Positions 15,645 through 24,755 of a stretch of 64,000 nucleotides of DNA are shown here, in pieces. The position numbers were made by a program, and so were the translations under genes. The notes beneath the pieces are model-generated. The model saw only the letters and a list, made by a program, of their open reading frames with translations. It was not told where the DNA came from and did not search any database. How positions within the stretch are numbered: position 1 is the first letter of the stretch; each line of letters opens with the position of its first letter. The DNA comes from UBA8886 sp002731655 (lineage in GTDB: Archaea > Thermoplasmatota > Poseidoniia > MGIII > CG-Epi1): assembly GCA_030754655.1 (NCBI GenBank), contig JASLZX010000002.1, positions 1 to 64,000 on the forward strand, given 5' to 3'.

Positions 15645-16934
15645 TCAGTCCCAGGACTCCTCAATCTTGAGGCACATGCCGGCCGCGACGGTCTTACCCA
15701 TGTCGCGAATAGCGAAGCGCGAAAGCTGCTTGAACTTGGCCTGTTCCTCGATAGCGAGCGGCTTGGTGGGCTTGATGAGCACCATCGCTGCGTCGCCCTT
15801 CTTCAGGAAGTCGGGATTTTCCTCGGTCACCTGTCCGGTGCGGGGGTCCATCTTCGCCAGCAGGGTGTCGAAGGTGCACGCCACCTGTGCAGTGTGGCAG
15901 TGGAATACCGGGGTGTACCCCTTGGTAATCACGTTGGGGTGGTCCAGAATCATGACCTGTGCCTTGAACGCACGCGCCACGGTGGGCGGATCGTTCTCGG
16001 GACCGCAGACGTCGCCGCGACGGATATCAGTGTGCGATACGCCACGCAGGTTGAAGCCGACGTTGTCGCCCGGTACCGCTTGCGGAACCTCGGCGTGGTG
16101 CATCTCGACCGACTTGACTTCGCCGACCTTGCCGCCCTGATGGGCGGAGGGGCGGAAACTGACTTTCATGCCCGGCTTGAGGACTCCAGTCTCGACCCGG
16201 CCGACCGGCACAGCGCCGATACCCGAAATCTTGTAGACGTCCTGGATTGGCAGACGCAGCGAATTGCCCTCCTGCCCCTTGGGGGGTGAGAGCTTGTTGA
16301 GCGCGGCGAGCAGCGTGTCGCCGCTCCACCAGCTGAGTTTGTCGCTCTTGGCGGCGATGTTGTCCGCCTTCCAGCCGGAAGCGGGCAGGATGGTCACCTG
16401 CTCGTCGCGGAAGCCAACCATCTTGAGCATCTTCTCGAGGTCAGCCTTGACCTCCTCGAAACGCTTCTCGGAGTAGGCGGGCTTGGTGATATCCATCTTG
16501 TTGATGGAGACAATCAGCTGTTCGACGCCCATCACTTTGGCGAGCCAGAGGTGCTCCTTGGTCTGCGCCTTGATGCCATCGTCGGCTGCGACCACCAGCA
16601 CTGCGGCGTCAGCCTGCGAGGTACCGGTAATCATGTTTTTGACGAAATCTCGGTGCCCCGGGGCATCGATGATTGTGAAATAGGTCTTGTCGGTCTCGAA
16701 CTTCTTGTGTGCTACGTCAATCGTGACGCCACGCTCGCGTTCTTCTTTCAGGTTATCCATCACGTACGCCAGCTCGAAGCCGCCCTTGCCGCGCTCCTCA
16801 GCTTCCTTGCGATACTTGTCAATAATGTGCTGTTCGATTGCGCCGGCCTCCAGAAGGAGTCGGCCGACTGAGGTAGACTTGCCGTGGTCGACGTGACCGA
16901 TGAATACTACATTCAGGTGGGGTTTGCTTGCCAT
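15645..16934 (-). CDS. tuf: Elongation factor 1-alpha (aEF-1A)
   Basis: The GTPase that delivers aminoacyl-tRNA to the ribosome. It has 429 residues with G1 GHVDHGKST (14-22), G3 DAPGHRDF, G4 NKMD and G5 region ILPASGW, followed by domains 2 and 3. The archaeal/eukaryotic insertion pattern (EERERGVTIDVAHKKFET) distinguishes it from bacterial EF-Tu. A strong Shine-Dalgarno sequence precedes the ATG. It is separated from EF-2 by a 74-base gap that may carry an additional promoter (the AT-rich stretch near 16976). Confidence 0.98.
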   Translation of the reverse strand: MASKPHLNVVFIGHVDHGKSTSVGRLLLEAGAIEQHIIDKYRKEAEERGKGGFELAYVMDNLKEERERGVTIDVAHKKFETDKTYFTIIDAPGHRDFVKNMITGTSQADAAVLVVAADDGIKAQTKEHLWLAKVMGVEQLIVSINKMDITKPAYSEKRFEEVKADLEKMLKMVGFRDEQVTILPASGWKADNIAAKSDKLSWWSGDTLLAALNKLSPPKGQEGNSLRLPIQDVYKISGIGAVPVGRVETGVLKPGMKVSFRPSAHQGGKVGEVKSVEMHHAEVPQAVPGDNVGFNLRGVSHTDIRRGDVCGPENDPPTVARAFKAQVMILDHPNVITKGYTPVFHCHTAQVACTFDTLLAKMDPRTGQVTEENPDFLKKGDAAMVLIKPTKPLAIEEQAKFKQLSRFAIRDMGKTVAAGMCLKIEESWD

Positions 16935-16939
16935 TTTTG

Positions 16940-16948
16940 ACCTCCTTT
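16940..16948 (-). promoter_or_regulatory. Shine-Dalgarno sequence of EF-1A
   Basis: On the minus strand AAAGGAGGT stands 6 bases before the EF-1A ATG, a near-perfect complement to the 16S rRNA 3' end. It marks leadered, highly translated mRNA in a genome where many genes appear leaderless. Confidence 0.75.
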
Positions 16949-17008
16949 GGTCAGGTGGGGCCGCAGGACAGGGGGTAAATAAAGATTAACTTGCTTCTCG
17001 TCGGAAAT

Positions 17009-19204
17009 TCAGGCGTAGTTCTCGGGTCTTGGGACATCGGGTTTCAGCCCTTTCCGCTCCCGGATTTCGGCCGTGACATCATCCAGCAGCTCGCGCGGCA
17101 GCGGCTCGTAGCCGGCGAACTCGGTGGACCAGAGCGCGCGGCCGGCGGTCGCCGAGCGAATCTCGCCCGCGAAGCCGAACATCTCTTTGACTGGCGCCTT
17201 GGCCGTAATCGTAGCGAGGTCGCCTTCAGTCTCCATCCCGGCAATTACCGAGCGGCGCTGCGACATCTCGCCCGTGACGGCTCCCATCTGGTCCTGTGGG
17301 ACGCTGATGTAGACTTTCTGCTTCGGCTCCATCAGCGCCACGCCCGCCATGAGCATCGAGCCGTTGATGGCGTTGCGGACGGCAGGGATAGTCTGTGCCG
17401 GGCCGCGATGGATAGCGTCCTCGTGCAGTTTGGCGTCGCGCAGCAGTACCTTGACGCCGAGCAACCGCTCGTGCGAGCGGGGGCCGCGGTTGACGACTTC
17501 CTTGAACGCCTCGATTAGCAGTTCGCGCGTCTCGAACAGGTTCTGCACGCCCTTGGTGGCGTCGATGAAGACGCAGCCGTTCTCGATGCAGAGCACGCCG
17601 CGTGCGATGGGGCGGTCCCAGTCGTACTCCATCAGCTGTCGCGCGACTTCGCGCGACTTCTTGATGTCGCCTGACGGGATTGTGCCGTCCTGGATGGCGG
17701 CGAGCACGTCCGGCTCGAGCGGCTCGACAGTGACGAAGAAACGGTTGTGCTTGTTGGGTGACTTGCCCTCGAATACGCCCGGCGAGGGTTCCATGACTGC
17801 CTCGCGGTAGACCACGATGGGCGGCGAGGTGGTAATCTCGACGCCGTGCTCCTTGGCGATGCGATACTCGGTGATTTCAAGGTGCAGCTCGCCCATCCCC
17901 GACATCAGGTGCTCGCCCGTCTCGAGGTTGGAATCAATCTGGATTGAGGGGTCGGCCTTGGAGACTGCGCGCAGCACCTCGACCAGTTTTGGCAGGTCGC
18001 GCGTATGCTTCGCCTCGATGGCGGTCGTGACGACCGGCTCCGAGTGGTGGACGATGCGCTCGAACGGCTCAAGGTCCTGCTGGGAGGTGGCGGTCGAGCC
18101 GGAGATGGCGTCGCGCAGCCCGGCGATGGCGACGATGTTGCCGGCGGTCACCTGCTCAGTCGCAATCCGGTCGGCGCCGACGAAGACGCCCACCGACTGG
18201 ACCCGGTTAGGGGCTGGCATCCCGGAAACGTAGAGCTGGTCACCCTTGGCGATTGTGCCCGAAAAGAGCCGTCCGACGGCGATTTCGCCCGCGTGTGGGT
18301 CGATGACCACCTTGGTGACCATGAAAGTCGTGACTCCCTTGTCATCGGCGGAGACCATCGCCTTGCCGGCGGCCGAGTCGGGGTCGCCGTGCCAGATGTG
18401 CGGGATGCGGTACTTCTGCGCCACCTCGGCCGAAGGCATCTTCTCGACAATCATGTCGAGCAGCACTTCGTGCAGCGGTGCGGCGTGTGCAAGGCCCTTG
18501 CGGTCCTCCTCCATCATGTAATCGTAAATTTGCTTGAAGGAGATGCCCTTCTTCTGCATGAACGGGATAGATGTGGCCCAGTTGTGGTAGGCTGATCCGA
18601 AAGCGACCGTACCGGCAGCCGCGTCTAGCTTCCACTCCTTGCGGAATTCCTTGGGCACCTGCCCCATGATGAGCTTGTTGACCTCGGTGATAATCTTCCC
18701 GAACCGCTGCCGCATGTCCTCGGGCGTAACCTGCAACTCGGCAATCAGCCGGTCCACCTTGTTAATGAAAAGCACCGGCTTTACCTTCTCCTTCAGCGCC
18801 TGCCGGATGACCGTCTCGGTCTGTGGCATGATGCCCTCGACCGCGCAGACGACAATAATCACGCCGTCGAGCGCGCGCATCGCGCGGGTGACGTCACCGC
18901 CGAAATCAACGTGCCCCGGGGTGTCGATAAGATTGATGAGGTAATCGGTGCCCTTGTGCTCGTGGACCATCGAGGCGTTGGCGGCGTTGATGGTGATGCC
19001 GCGCGCCGATTCCTGCTCGTCGAAATCGAGCATCAGCTGCTTGCCGGCGAGGTCTTCCGACATCATTCCGGCGCCGAAAATCAGGTTGTCAGAGAGCGTG
19101 GTCTTGCCGTGGTCGATATGCGCCGCGGTGCCGATGTTGCGAATCTGTCCCAGTTCGCGGAACAGCGCCTGCGCGCGCTTGACGTTATCTTCCTTGCGGC
19201 CCAT
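17009..19204 (-). CDS. fusA: Elongation factor 2 (aEF-2)
   Basis: Ribosomal translocase, 731 residues. The GTPase motifs are AHIDHGKTTLSDN (29-41), DTPGHVDFGGD and NKVDRL. The C-terminal part carries LHEDAIHRGPAQTIPAVR, whose His is the diphthamide-modified residue in Archaea and Eukarya. Length and domain order are those of archaeal EF-2. The start ATG 19204 is 3 bases from the rps7 stop, within the rps12 operon. Confidence 0.98.
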   Translation of the reverse strand: MGRKEDNVKRAQALFRELGQIRNIGTAAHIDHGKTTLSDNLIFGAGMMSEDLAGKQLMLDFDEQESARGITINAANASMVHEHKGTDYLINLIDTPGHVDFGGDVTRAMRALDGVIIVVCAVEGIMPQTETVIRQALKEKVKPVLFINKVDRLIAELQVTPEDMRQRFGKIITEVNKLIMGQVPKEFRKEWKLDAAAGTVAFGSAYHNWATSIPFMQKKGISFKQIYDYMMEEDRKGLAHAAPLHEVLLDMIVEKMPSAEVAQKYRIPHIWHGDPDSAAGKAMVSADDKGVTTFMVTKVVIDPHAGEIAVGRLFSGTIAKGDQLYVSGMPAPNRVQSVGVFVGADRIATEQVTAGNIVAIAGLRDAISGSTATSQQDLEPFERIVHHSEPVVTTAIEAKHTRDLPKLVEVLRAVSKADPSIQIDSNLETGEHLMSGMGELHLEITEYRIAKEHGVEITTSPPIVVYREAVMEPSPGVFEGKSPNKHNRFFVTVEPLEPDVLAAIQDGTIPSGDIKKSREVARQLMEYDWDRPIARGVLCIENGCVFIDATKGVQNLFETRELLIEAFKEVVNRGPRSHERLLGVKVLLRDAKLHEDAIHRGPAQTIPAVRNAINGSMLMAGVALMEPKQKVYISVPQDQMGAVTGEMSQRRSVIAGMETEGDLATITAKAPVKEMFGFAGEIRSATAGRALWSTEFAGYEPLPRELLDDVTAEIRERKGLKPDVPRPENYA

Positions 19205-19207
19205 GGC

Positions 19208-19849
19208 TCAGTTGTGCGCGGCTTCCGCCTGGCGCTCCTTGTCTTCCTTCTTGGTGACGGCGAAAGAGTCAGGATTCCCTTCGGCAGCAAGCATGATTTC
19301 GCGCGCGAGCGCCTTTTCGATTGAGCGCTGCTTCGCCGCCGACGCAATCGCTCCGCGGCAAATATTGGCGATGGCGGTCTCGAGCCGTCGCGCCGGCGAG
19401 ACGTCGACGCCGCTGTAAACGCGGATGCCGCCGTAGCGCAGCGAAACCACTTCGGCGCGCGGCGCGCCGTTCTCCAGCGCGCGCACCAGCACCTGCATCG
19501 GGTTCTGTTTCTTCTTCGCGTGGACGATGTCGAACGAGTTGCGCAGCACCTTGTAGGCTTGCGCCTTCTTGCCGGTGTAGCGCTCGGAGCGCATCAGGTT
19601 GTTGATGAGGCGCTCGACGACGGTCATGCGATGCTTGCCGAACCGCGTCCGCGCGTGGCGGCCGCCGGTGTGCGGCACTTGGAAAGCGTTGAGGTTGATG
19701 TACTTGCGCAGCGTCGGGTCCTCCACCTCGACTTCGCTGAGGTCCCACTTGCCGAAGAGCGGCAGTACCGGCAGCTCCGGCTCGGGCGCCGCTTCCGGCT
19801 CGGGAGCTGCGTTCGCCCCGGTTGCCTCAACCTCCGCGACCGCGCTCAC
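19208..19849 (-). CDS. rps7: Small-subunit ribosomal protein uS7
   Basis: A 213-residue 30S assembly protein. The conserved part starts at LPLFGKWDLSEVEVEDPTLRKYINL and includes GRHARTRFGKHRMTVVERLINNLM, KKKQNPMQVLVRALENGAPR, SPARRLETAIANICRGA and SFAVTKKEDKERQAEAAH. The first ~30 residues are an Ala/Glu/Pro-rich extension. The ATG overlaps the rps12 stop by 4 bases, so translation is coupled. Confidence 0.97.
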   Translation of the reverse strand: MSAVAEVEATGANAAPEPEAAPEPELPVLPLFGKWDLSEVEVEDPTLRKYINLNAFQVPHTGGRHARTRFGKHRMTVVERLINNLMRSERYTGKKAQAYKVLRNSFDIVHAKKKQNPMQVLVRALENGAPRAEVVSLRYGGIRVYSGVDVSPARRLETAIANICRGAIASAAKQRSIEKALAREIMLAAEGNPDSFAVTKKEDKERQAEAAHN

Positions 19850-20274
19850 CGAATTGGCTTCTCCTTGCGTCCGCGGACCATCTCGCGCAGCGAGACGTTA
19901 TTGACTTTCAGCACCCGGTAGCGCACGCCGGAGAGGTCGCCGTACGAGCGCCCCATCCGTCCGCCGACGCCTTCGATGACCACTTCGTCGTGTTCGTCGA
20001 TGAAGCTGATGGCGAGGTTGCCCGGCGCCAGCGCAGTCACCTGCCGGCCGTTCTTGATGAGCTGCACTCGCACACACTTGCGGATGCCGGAATTGGGCTG
20101 TTTAGCCTCGACCCCGACCTTCTCGACCACGATGCCTTTCGCCTGCGGCGCGCCCTGCAGCGGGTCTGCCTTCTGCTTCAGCCGCAGGACTCGCTTGCGA
20201 TAGTAGCGGTCGTTCCAGCGTTGCTTCTGGCGGTGCTTGCGAGCCTGCGCGGAGGTGTAGAGTCCTTTGGCCAA
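19846..20274 (-). CDS. rps12: Small-subunit ribosomal protein uS12
   Basis: Decoding-centre protein. Starting from TTG 20274 it has 142 residues, beginning MAKGLYTSAQARKHRQKQRW, which matches archaeal S12 N-termini. The core includes GIVVEKVGVEAKQPNSGIRKCVRVQLIKNG and FIDEHDEV. The frame is open up to 20448, but that extension would run through the TATA box and into tRNA-Thr. GGGGAGAGG lies just upstream of the TTG as a ribosome-binding site. It is the first gene of the operon; the rpl30e and nusA genes that precede it in many Archaea are absent here. Confidence 0.96.
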   Translation of the reverse strand: MAKGLYTSAQARKHRQKQRWNDRYYRKRVLRLKQKADPLQGAPQAKGIVVEKVGVEAKQPNSGIRKCVRVQLIKNGRQVTALAPGNLAISFIDEHDEVVIEGVGGRMGRSYGDLSGVRYRVLKVNNVSLREMVRGRKEKPIR

Positions 20275-20320
20275 ATTTGCCTCTCCCCGACGAGCGGAGG
20301 TTTTCGCGCAGAAGGGGTCT

Positions 20321-20330
20321 GTATTTATAG
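20321..20330 (-). promoter_or_regulatory. TATA box of the rps12 operon
   Basis: On the minus strand CTATAAATAC lies about 50 bases before the rps12 TTG start, giving a short leader that contains the GGGGAGAGG ribosome-binding site. It drives the five-gene translation operon. Confidence 0.7.
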
Positions 20331-20443
20331 CGTTCGGCAACGGCGCCCGACGATAACTACGTTTCAGCGCTGCGCGCCGGCCCCATTGCGCCGCTGCCGC
20401 ACCCGACGAAACCGCTATTGCCGCGCCGCTCTCGGCACACCGG

Positions 20444-20517
20444 GCCACCGTAGCTCAGCCGGCCAGAGCGGCCGCCTTGTAAGCGGCAGGTCGAGGGTTC
20501 AACTCCCTCCGGTGGCT
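20444..20517 (+). tRNA. tRNA-Thr (anticodon TGT)
   Basis: Acceptor GCCACCG/CGGTGGC; D stem GCTC/GAGC; anticodon stem GCCGC/GCGGC with loop CTTGTAA, anticodon TGT reading ACA. T stem GAGGG/CCCTC with loop TTCAACT. The discriminator is T at 20517, with CCA encoded at 20518-20520. It lies divergent to the rps12 promoter and just upstream of the ABC operon. Confidence 0.95.
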
Positions 20518-20566
20518 CCATGGCTTATTAATCGCGGCGCGCTCGCCCCCTTCCCGCAGGCGAACG

Positions 20567-21454
20567 ATGCATCCATTCCACTATGCGAAGGTCCTCAAGG
20601 GCGCGGTCAAGCGCAACCTGCAGGTGGACCTGAACTACAAGTTCCAGCTGGTGACCGACGTCATCGACATGCTGCTGATAATCGTCGCCTTCACCGTACT
20701 GGGGGCGTTCGTCGATGAGGCCGCCGACCCGGGGGAGCTCGGCATCGACTACGGACTGCAGGGCTTCCTGCTGATGGGGGTGCTCTTCTGGGCGCTCTAC
20801 CAGCGCGCCTACGAGGATACTGTTGCGGCGCTACCCGAAGAGGCGTCGCGCGGTACCATCGGTTTCCTCGTGACGAACAACGTTAGCCTCTCGACGCTGC
20901 TGCTGGCGCGCAACATCGCCTCGATGGTCAAGACGCTGTTGACGACGCTCTTCATAGTCCTGCCGGTGCTGCTGGTGGTCGACCTGGCGCAGGGCGGGAT
21001 GCCGGGGCAGCGCGGGCTATTCGCCGGCTTCGGCCTCGGGGATTTACCGCTCATCGTTGGGGTTTTCCTGCTAATCTGGGTATTCATGCTGATGGTCTCG
21101 CTGCTGGTCGCGTCGCTCAACATCGTCTCCAAGCGCATCACGCCCTTCGCCAACATGGTCGTGACGGCGCTCAAGGTGCTGAGCGGCTACTACTTCCCCA
21201 TCGAGGCGCTCGACGGCTACCTCGGCACCGGCGTCGCAATCTGGCTTAAGACACATATTCCGATAATCACCGGGCTGGTCTTCCTGCGCGACATGGTGCT
21301 GGTCCCCGGCCCGAAGCCCGGCTTCGACGTGCTGTGGGCGACCTACCTCGAGCCGATGCTAGTCGGAATCCTCGTCACGGGGGTCGTCGCCGGGCTGCTC
21401 TACAAGTACCTCGAGCGCAAGGCGCAGAGCTGGGGGACACTGGAGTTCTACTGA
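20567..21454 (+). CDS. ABC-2 type transporter permease
   Basis: A 295-residue integral membrane protein with six helices (first LLIIVAFTVLGAF near 37-49, last VGILVTGVVAGLLYKYL near the C-terminus). Its architecture is that of ABC-2 exporters: N-terminal cytoplasmic basic part, QRAYEDTVAALPEEASRGTIGFL between helices two and three, and FPIEAL before the last helices. The stop overlaps the ATPase start by one base (TGATG). A TATA-like CTTATTAATC at 20523 precedes it. The substrate is unknown; the third gene of the operon is a large propeller/coiled-coil protein. Confidence 0.85.
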   Translation: MHPFHYAKVLKGAVKRNLQVDLNYKFQLVTDVIDMLLIIVAFTVLGAFVDEAADPGELGIDYGLQGFLLMGVLFWALYQRAYEDTVAALPEEASRGTIGFLVTNNVSLSTLLLARNIASMVKTLLTTLFIVLPVLLVVDLAQGGMPGQRGLFAGFGLGDLPLIVGVFLLIWVFMLMVSLLVASLNIVSKRITPFANMVVTALKVLSGYYFPIEALDGYLGTGVAIWLKTHIPIITGLVFLRDMVLVPGPKPGFDVLWATYLEPMLVGILVTGVVAGLLYKYLERKAQSWGTLEFY

Positions 21455-22386
21455 TGCTGGCAGTCGAGGTCGAAAACGTGGTCAAGAAGTTCCCCGGCGG
21501 CTGGCGCCACCCGCCCGTACGGATCATTGACGACGTCTCCTTCAGCGTCGAGAAGGGGCAGCACGTCGCGATTATCGGCCCCAATGGCTGCGGCAAGACC
21601 ACGCTGCTGCGCACCATCGCGACGATTTACCGCCCCGACGCCGGTCGGGTGCGCATCTTCGGGCAGGACGTCTTCAGCTGGCGTCAGAGCGAGCGGTCGC
21701 GACGTGCCTTCGCGTTTATCTCACCGGCGCTGAACTTCCAGGCCAAGCTGACGCTGCGGCAGACCATCGAGTTCTTCGCGACAGTGCTGCAGAAGCCGCC
21801 CGAAACCGTCACCCCTTTCCTGAAGCGGACCGGGCTCTACGCGATGTGGGACCGCCGGCTGGAAGGCTTCTCTGAAGGGCAGAAAGCGATGCTGCGTCTT
21901 GCCATCGCCTTCCTGAAGCAACCGCGGGTGCTTTTCCTCGATGAGGTCGTCGCGAACCTCGACCTGTCACGGCGTGAGAAGGTGATTGGCATGCTCGAGG
22001 AGCTGGAGGCGTTCCGGGACCTGACGCTGCTGATGGTCGACCACGACCCGTATGTCGTCGACCGACTCTGCGACCGCATCCTGGTGCTGCAGGAGGGCGG
22101 CCGCGTCCACCGCTTCACCTCGGTGCGCGAGCTTATGGATGAGGTGCCCTACCGATTCACGGTCGAGGTGAACCTGAAGCGCGACGTTGATGACGCCCTC
22201 GCTGCAAAGGTGGCGCAGCCGTTGCGACGCTACGAGATGACGCTGCGCTATTTCGCCGCCGACGAGCAGGCGGTGCACCGCATTTCGCGCAGGGTGCTGA
22301 AGCTGCTGGGCGAGCGGGTGCAGGACTACGTCACCGCGCCGGTCTCGCTCAAGGACGTCTACTACCTGATGCGGGAGGAGGGCTAA
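21454..22386 (+). CDS. ABC transporter ATP-binding protein
   Basis: A 310-residue ATPase partner of the permease at 20567. Walker A GPNGCGKTT is at 42-50, Q-loop region FISPALNFQAKL at about 88-99, a divergent signature FSEGQ at 139-143 (usually LSGGQ), Walker B VLFLDE at 159-164 and the H-loop VDHD. The C-terminal ~80 residues form an extra domain similar to those of ABC-2 export ATPases. ATG 21454 overlaps the permease stop. The frame runs further upstream, but that part is antisense-like coding inside the permease gene. Confidence 0.92.
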   Translation: MLAVEVENVVKKFPGGWRHPPVRIIDDVSFSVEKGQHVAIIGPNGCGKTTLLRTIATIYRPDAGRVRIFGQDVFSWRQSERSRRAFAFISPALNFQAKLTLRQTIEFFATVLQKPPETVTPFLKRTGLYAMWDRRLEGFSEGQKAMLRLAIAFLKQPRVLFLDEVVANLDLSRREKVIGMLEELEAFRDLTLLMVDHDPYVVDRLCDRILVLQEGGRVHRFTSVRELMDEVPYRFTVEVNLKRDVDDALAAKVAQPLRRYEMTLRYFAADEQAVHRISRRVLKLLGERVQDYVTAPVSLKDVYYLMREEG

Positions 22387-24755
22387 TGTTCGGTGGCTTC
22401 AAGCCGTTCGCGAAGCAGAAAGTGGGCGCACCGGTCGTCGACCTGGCATGCGATTCCAGCGGCGAGATGGTCGCCGCCATCACCGTCAGCACCCTCTTCA
22501 CCTACAGCCAGCGGCAGCAGCTGGCGGCAGTCGAGCATGAGGGCAACCGCATGGTGCGCATAGCGGCTGACAGCAGCCGCATCGTGCTGGTGGCGTTCGA
22601 CGGACTACACTGCTACGACCTGTGGGGCAACCCCAAGTGGGCTTACGCAACCGAGCGCGACGTCCACGACATCGCGCTCGCGTCCGATGGCAGCCGCACG
22701 CTGGTTGCTGACGGGGACCGGCTGGTGCTGCTCGACCGCGACGGCGAGCCGCAATGGCAGGCGACGGCGGGCAGTTTCGTCGGTGGGGTGGCGTTCGCCC
22801 CCGATGGGGATTGCCTCTGTGGTTTCGAGCGCGGCGTGCGCTGCTACGACGCTGCTGGCGCGCAGCAGTGGGAGCTGCGCAGCGGGCAGCTGGTGCTGGG
22901 GGTCGACGCTAATGCGCAGCATGTCGCCTGCTCCTCGGGCAAGCAGGTCTACTGCCTCACCAGTGGCGGGCAGTTGCTCTGGCGCGAGGAGGTGGGGCCG
23001 CTACGCAGCTTGCGCTTCACGCGGCGCGGCGGCGCGCTGCTGGTCGCAACCGACGGCGGCATCCACTGCTTTGAGGTCAACGGCCAGCTGCTCTGGCATG
23101 TTGAGGAGGAAAAATTCGTCGAGACCGCCGCCGCGACCGCCTCGGGTGAGCTGGCGGCGCTGGTCGCGGGCGGCGAGGTGTTCGGCAGGTGGGAGTTGCG
23201 GCTGCTCGATCGCGAGGGGCTGGTGCTCGAGACCTACTCTAGCCGCGAGGAAATCGGCTGCCTCGCGCTGCCGGGCCACGGCGGCGAGCTGGTCGCCGGC
23301 ATCGGCAGCCGCGTCTGCTGGTTCCGCAACGGCGAGTTCCTGAAGCGCGGGGTGAGCGAACTGCTGGCGCAGGTGCGACAGCTCTACCGCAAGGTCACCG
23401 CTTACGAGCCGGAGCCGGAGGGCGTCGCGCACGCGCTCGAGCAGGCGGAGGCGAAGGCGGCCGGTCGCTTCGACGCGCTCAAGGAGGCGTTCAGCGCGCT
23501 CGAAAAGTTGCAGGTTGAGCTCGAGGCGTTGCACCAGCAGCACGTCGGCTACATGGACCAGCTGCCGCGCTTCATGCAGCAATTGGGGCTGCCCGAAGGC
23601 CAGCCCGAGGCGCTGGCGAGCCGGCTCTACCCCTTCTATGCATTGCACCAGTCGCTCTCGGGAAGCGGTGCGCCGGGCGCGCTCGACAAGGAAATCAGCG
23701 AGTATCTGGCGCGGCTCCGCAAGGTGGCCGATTCATTCGGCGACCGCGAAGGGAGCGAGGAGCTGGAACGCAAGCTCGCCTGCATCGAGGAGGCGCTCGC
23801 GACGCTCCCTGCCGAGCGCAAGCGGGTGCGGGCGCTGCTGAAGGAGCGGCGCACCCGCCGCAAACAGGTCGAGCAGGGCGCGAAGCAGGTGGCGCTGGAC
23901 TGGATGACCTCCGGCTCCGCCGCCGGCCAGGCCGGGCTGTTGCAGTCGGTGCGCGAGCAGGAGGCGGTGTCACTGGCGGCGTGCGACCGCATCCGCGAGC
24001 GGGTCGAGGGCATCACCGCCTTCGTCGAGATGTCCGACCGTTTCGAGCAGTTGCGACTCGAGCAGCTGGCGTTCAGCGCCGACAAGGAAGGGGTGAAGTT
24101 GCAAGCGCAACTGCACAACACCAGCGACGAGCAGTTGGAAGGGGTGGTGCTGCGGCTGAAGCTCGAAGGCAGTGGCCTTGCGCTGGAGGCGCCCGCCGAC
24201 GGCGTGGTCCGCCCGGGACTGCTGGCGGCGGGCGAACGCACCAGCGTCAGCTTCGCCTTCAGCCCGCTCGGCCGTGCCCCGTCGCGGGCGGTGCTGGTGG
24301 CGCAGTATCGTGACGCGACCGGGCAGCACTGCACAGCCAGCCTCGGCGCGGTCGCCGCGGCGCTGCCGGGTTGCTATCTGGTGCCGCTGCCGCTGTCGGA
24401 GGAGGAGCATGGCGAGCTGCGCGCCGAGCACCGCGAGCAGAGCGCCAGCAGCGAGCTGCGGCTGGACGCCGTCACCCTCGCCGCCGCGACGGAAGCGCTG
24501 GAGGGCCTGACGGGGCTGGCGATCTGCGGGCAACGCCACGAAGAGGGGAGCGACATCAGCTACCTCGCGGCGCGCTCGAACCTTGACGAGACGGTCTACC
24601 TCGCGATGGTCGTCGCAAAACCGCACGGCGACGAAGGAGTCGAGCTCGAACTATTGTGCCGCGCCTCGCAGGGTGAAGCGGCGCAAGAACTGCTCGAGGA
24701 GTTGCAGTCAGTGCTGCGCAACCGGCTGCTCGAGGCGGGCGGACGGCTCGCCTAG
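22386..24755 (+). CDS. Large propeller plus coiled-coil protein linked to ABC transporter
   Basis: A 789-residue protein whose ATG overlaps the ATPase stop (TAATG), so it belongs to the transporter operon. Residues about 15-325 contain repeated beta-blades with motifs such as VHDIALASDGSRTLVADGD, GVAFAPDGDCLCGFERG and RCYDAAGAQQWELRSG, resembling PQQ/WD-like propellers. Residues about 330-560 are Glu/Lys/Arg/Gln-rich helices predicted to form coiled coils. The rest is a beta-sandwich-like region (GVVLRLKLEGSGLALEAPAD) and an alpha/beta tail. It has no signal peptide, so it is presumably cytoplasmic. Its role is unknown; it may regulate or couple the exporter. Confidence 0.75.
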   Translation: MFGGFKPFAKQKVGAPVVDLACDSSGEMVAAITVSTLFTYSQRQQLAAVEHEGNRMVRIAADSSRIVLVAFDGLHCYDLWGNPKWAYATERDVHDIALASDGSRTLVADGDRLVLLDRDGEPQWQATAGSFVGGVAFAPDGDCLCGFERGVRCYDAAGAQQWELRSGQLVLGVDANAQHVACSSGKQVYCLTSGGQLLWREEVGPLRSLRFTRRGGALLVATDGGIHCFEVNGQLLWHVEEEKFVETAAATASGELAALVAGGEVFGRWELRLLDREGLVLETYSSREEIGCLALPGHGGELVAGIGSRVCWFRNGEFLKRGVSELLAQVRQLYRKVTAYEPEPEGVAHALEQAEAKAAGRFDALKEAFSALEKLQVELEALHQQHVGYMDQLPRFMQQLGLPEGQPEALASRLYPFYALHQSLSGSGAPGALDKEISEYLARLRKVADSFGDREGSEELERKLACIEEALATLPAERKRVRALLKERRTRRKQVEQGAKQVALDWMTSGSAAGQAGLLQSVREQEAVSLAACDRIRERVEGITAFVEMSDRFEQLRLEQLAFSADKEGVKLQAQLHNTSDEQLEGVVLRLKLEGSGLALEAPADGVVRPGLLAAGERTSVSFAFSPLGRAPSRAVLVAQYRDATGQHCTASLGAVAAALPGCYLVPLPLSEEEHGELRAEHREQSASSELRLDAVTLAAATEALEGLTGLAICGQRHEEGSDISYLAARSNLDETVYLAMVVAKPHGDEGVELELLCRASQGEAAQELLEELQSVLRNRLLEAGGRLA

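Noticed and set aside
20275..20448. N-terminal extension of rps12
   Set aside because: It would run through the operon TATA box into tRNA-Thr, and archaeal S12 begins at the MAKGLY-like sequence.
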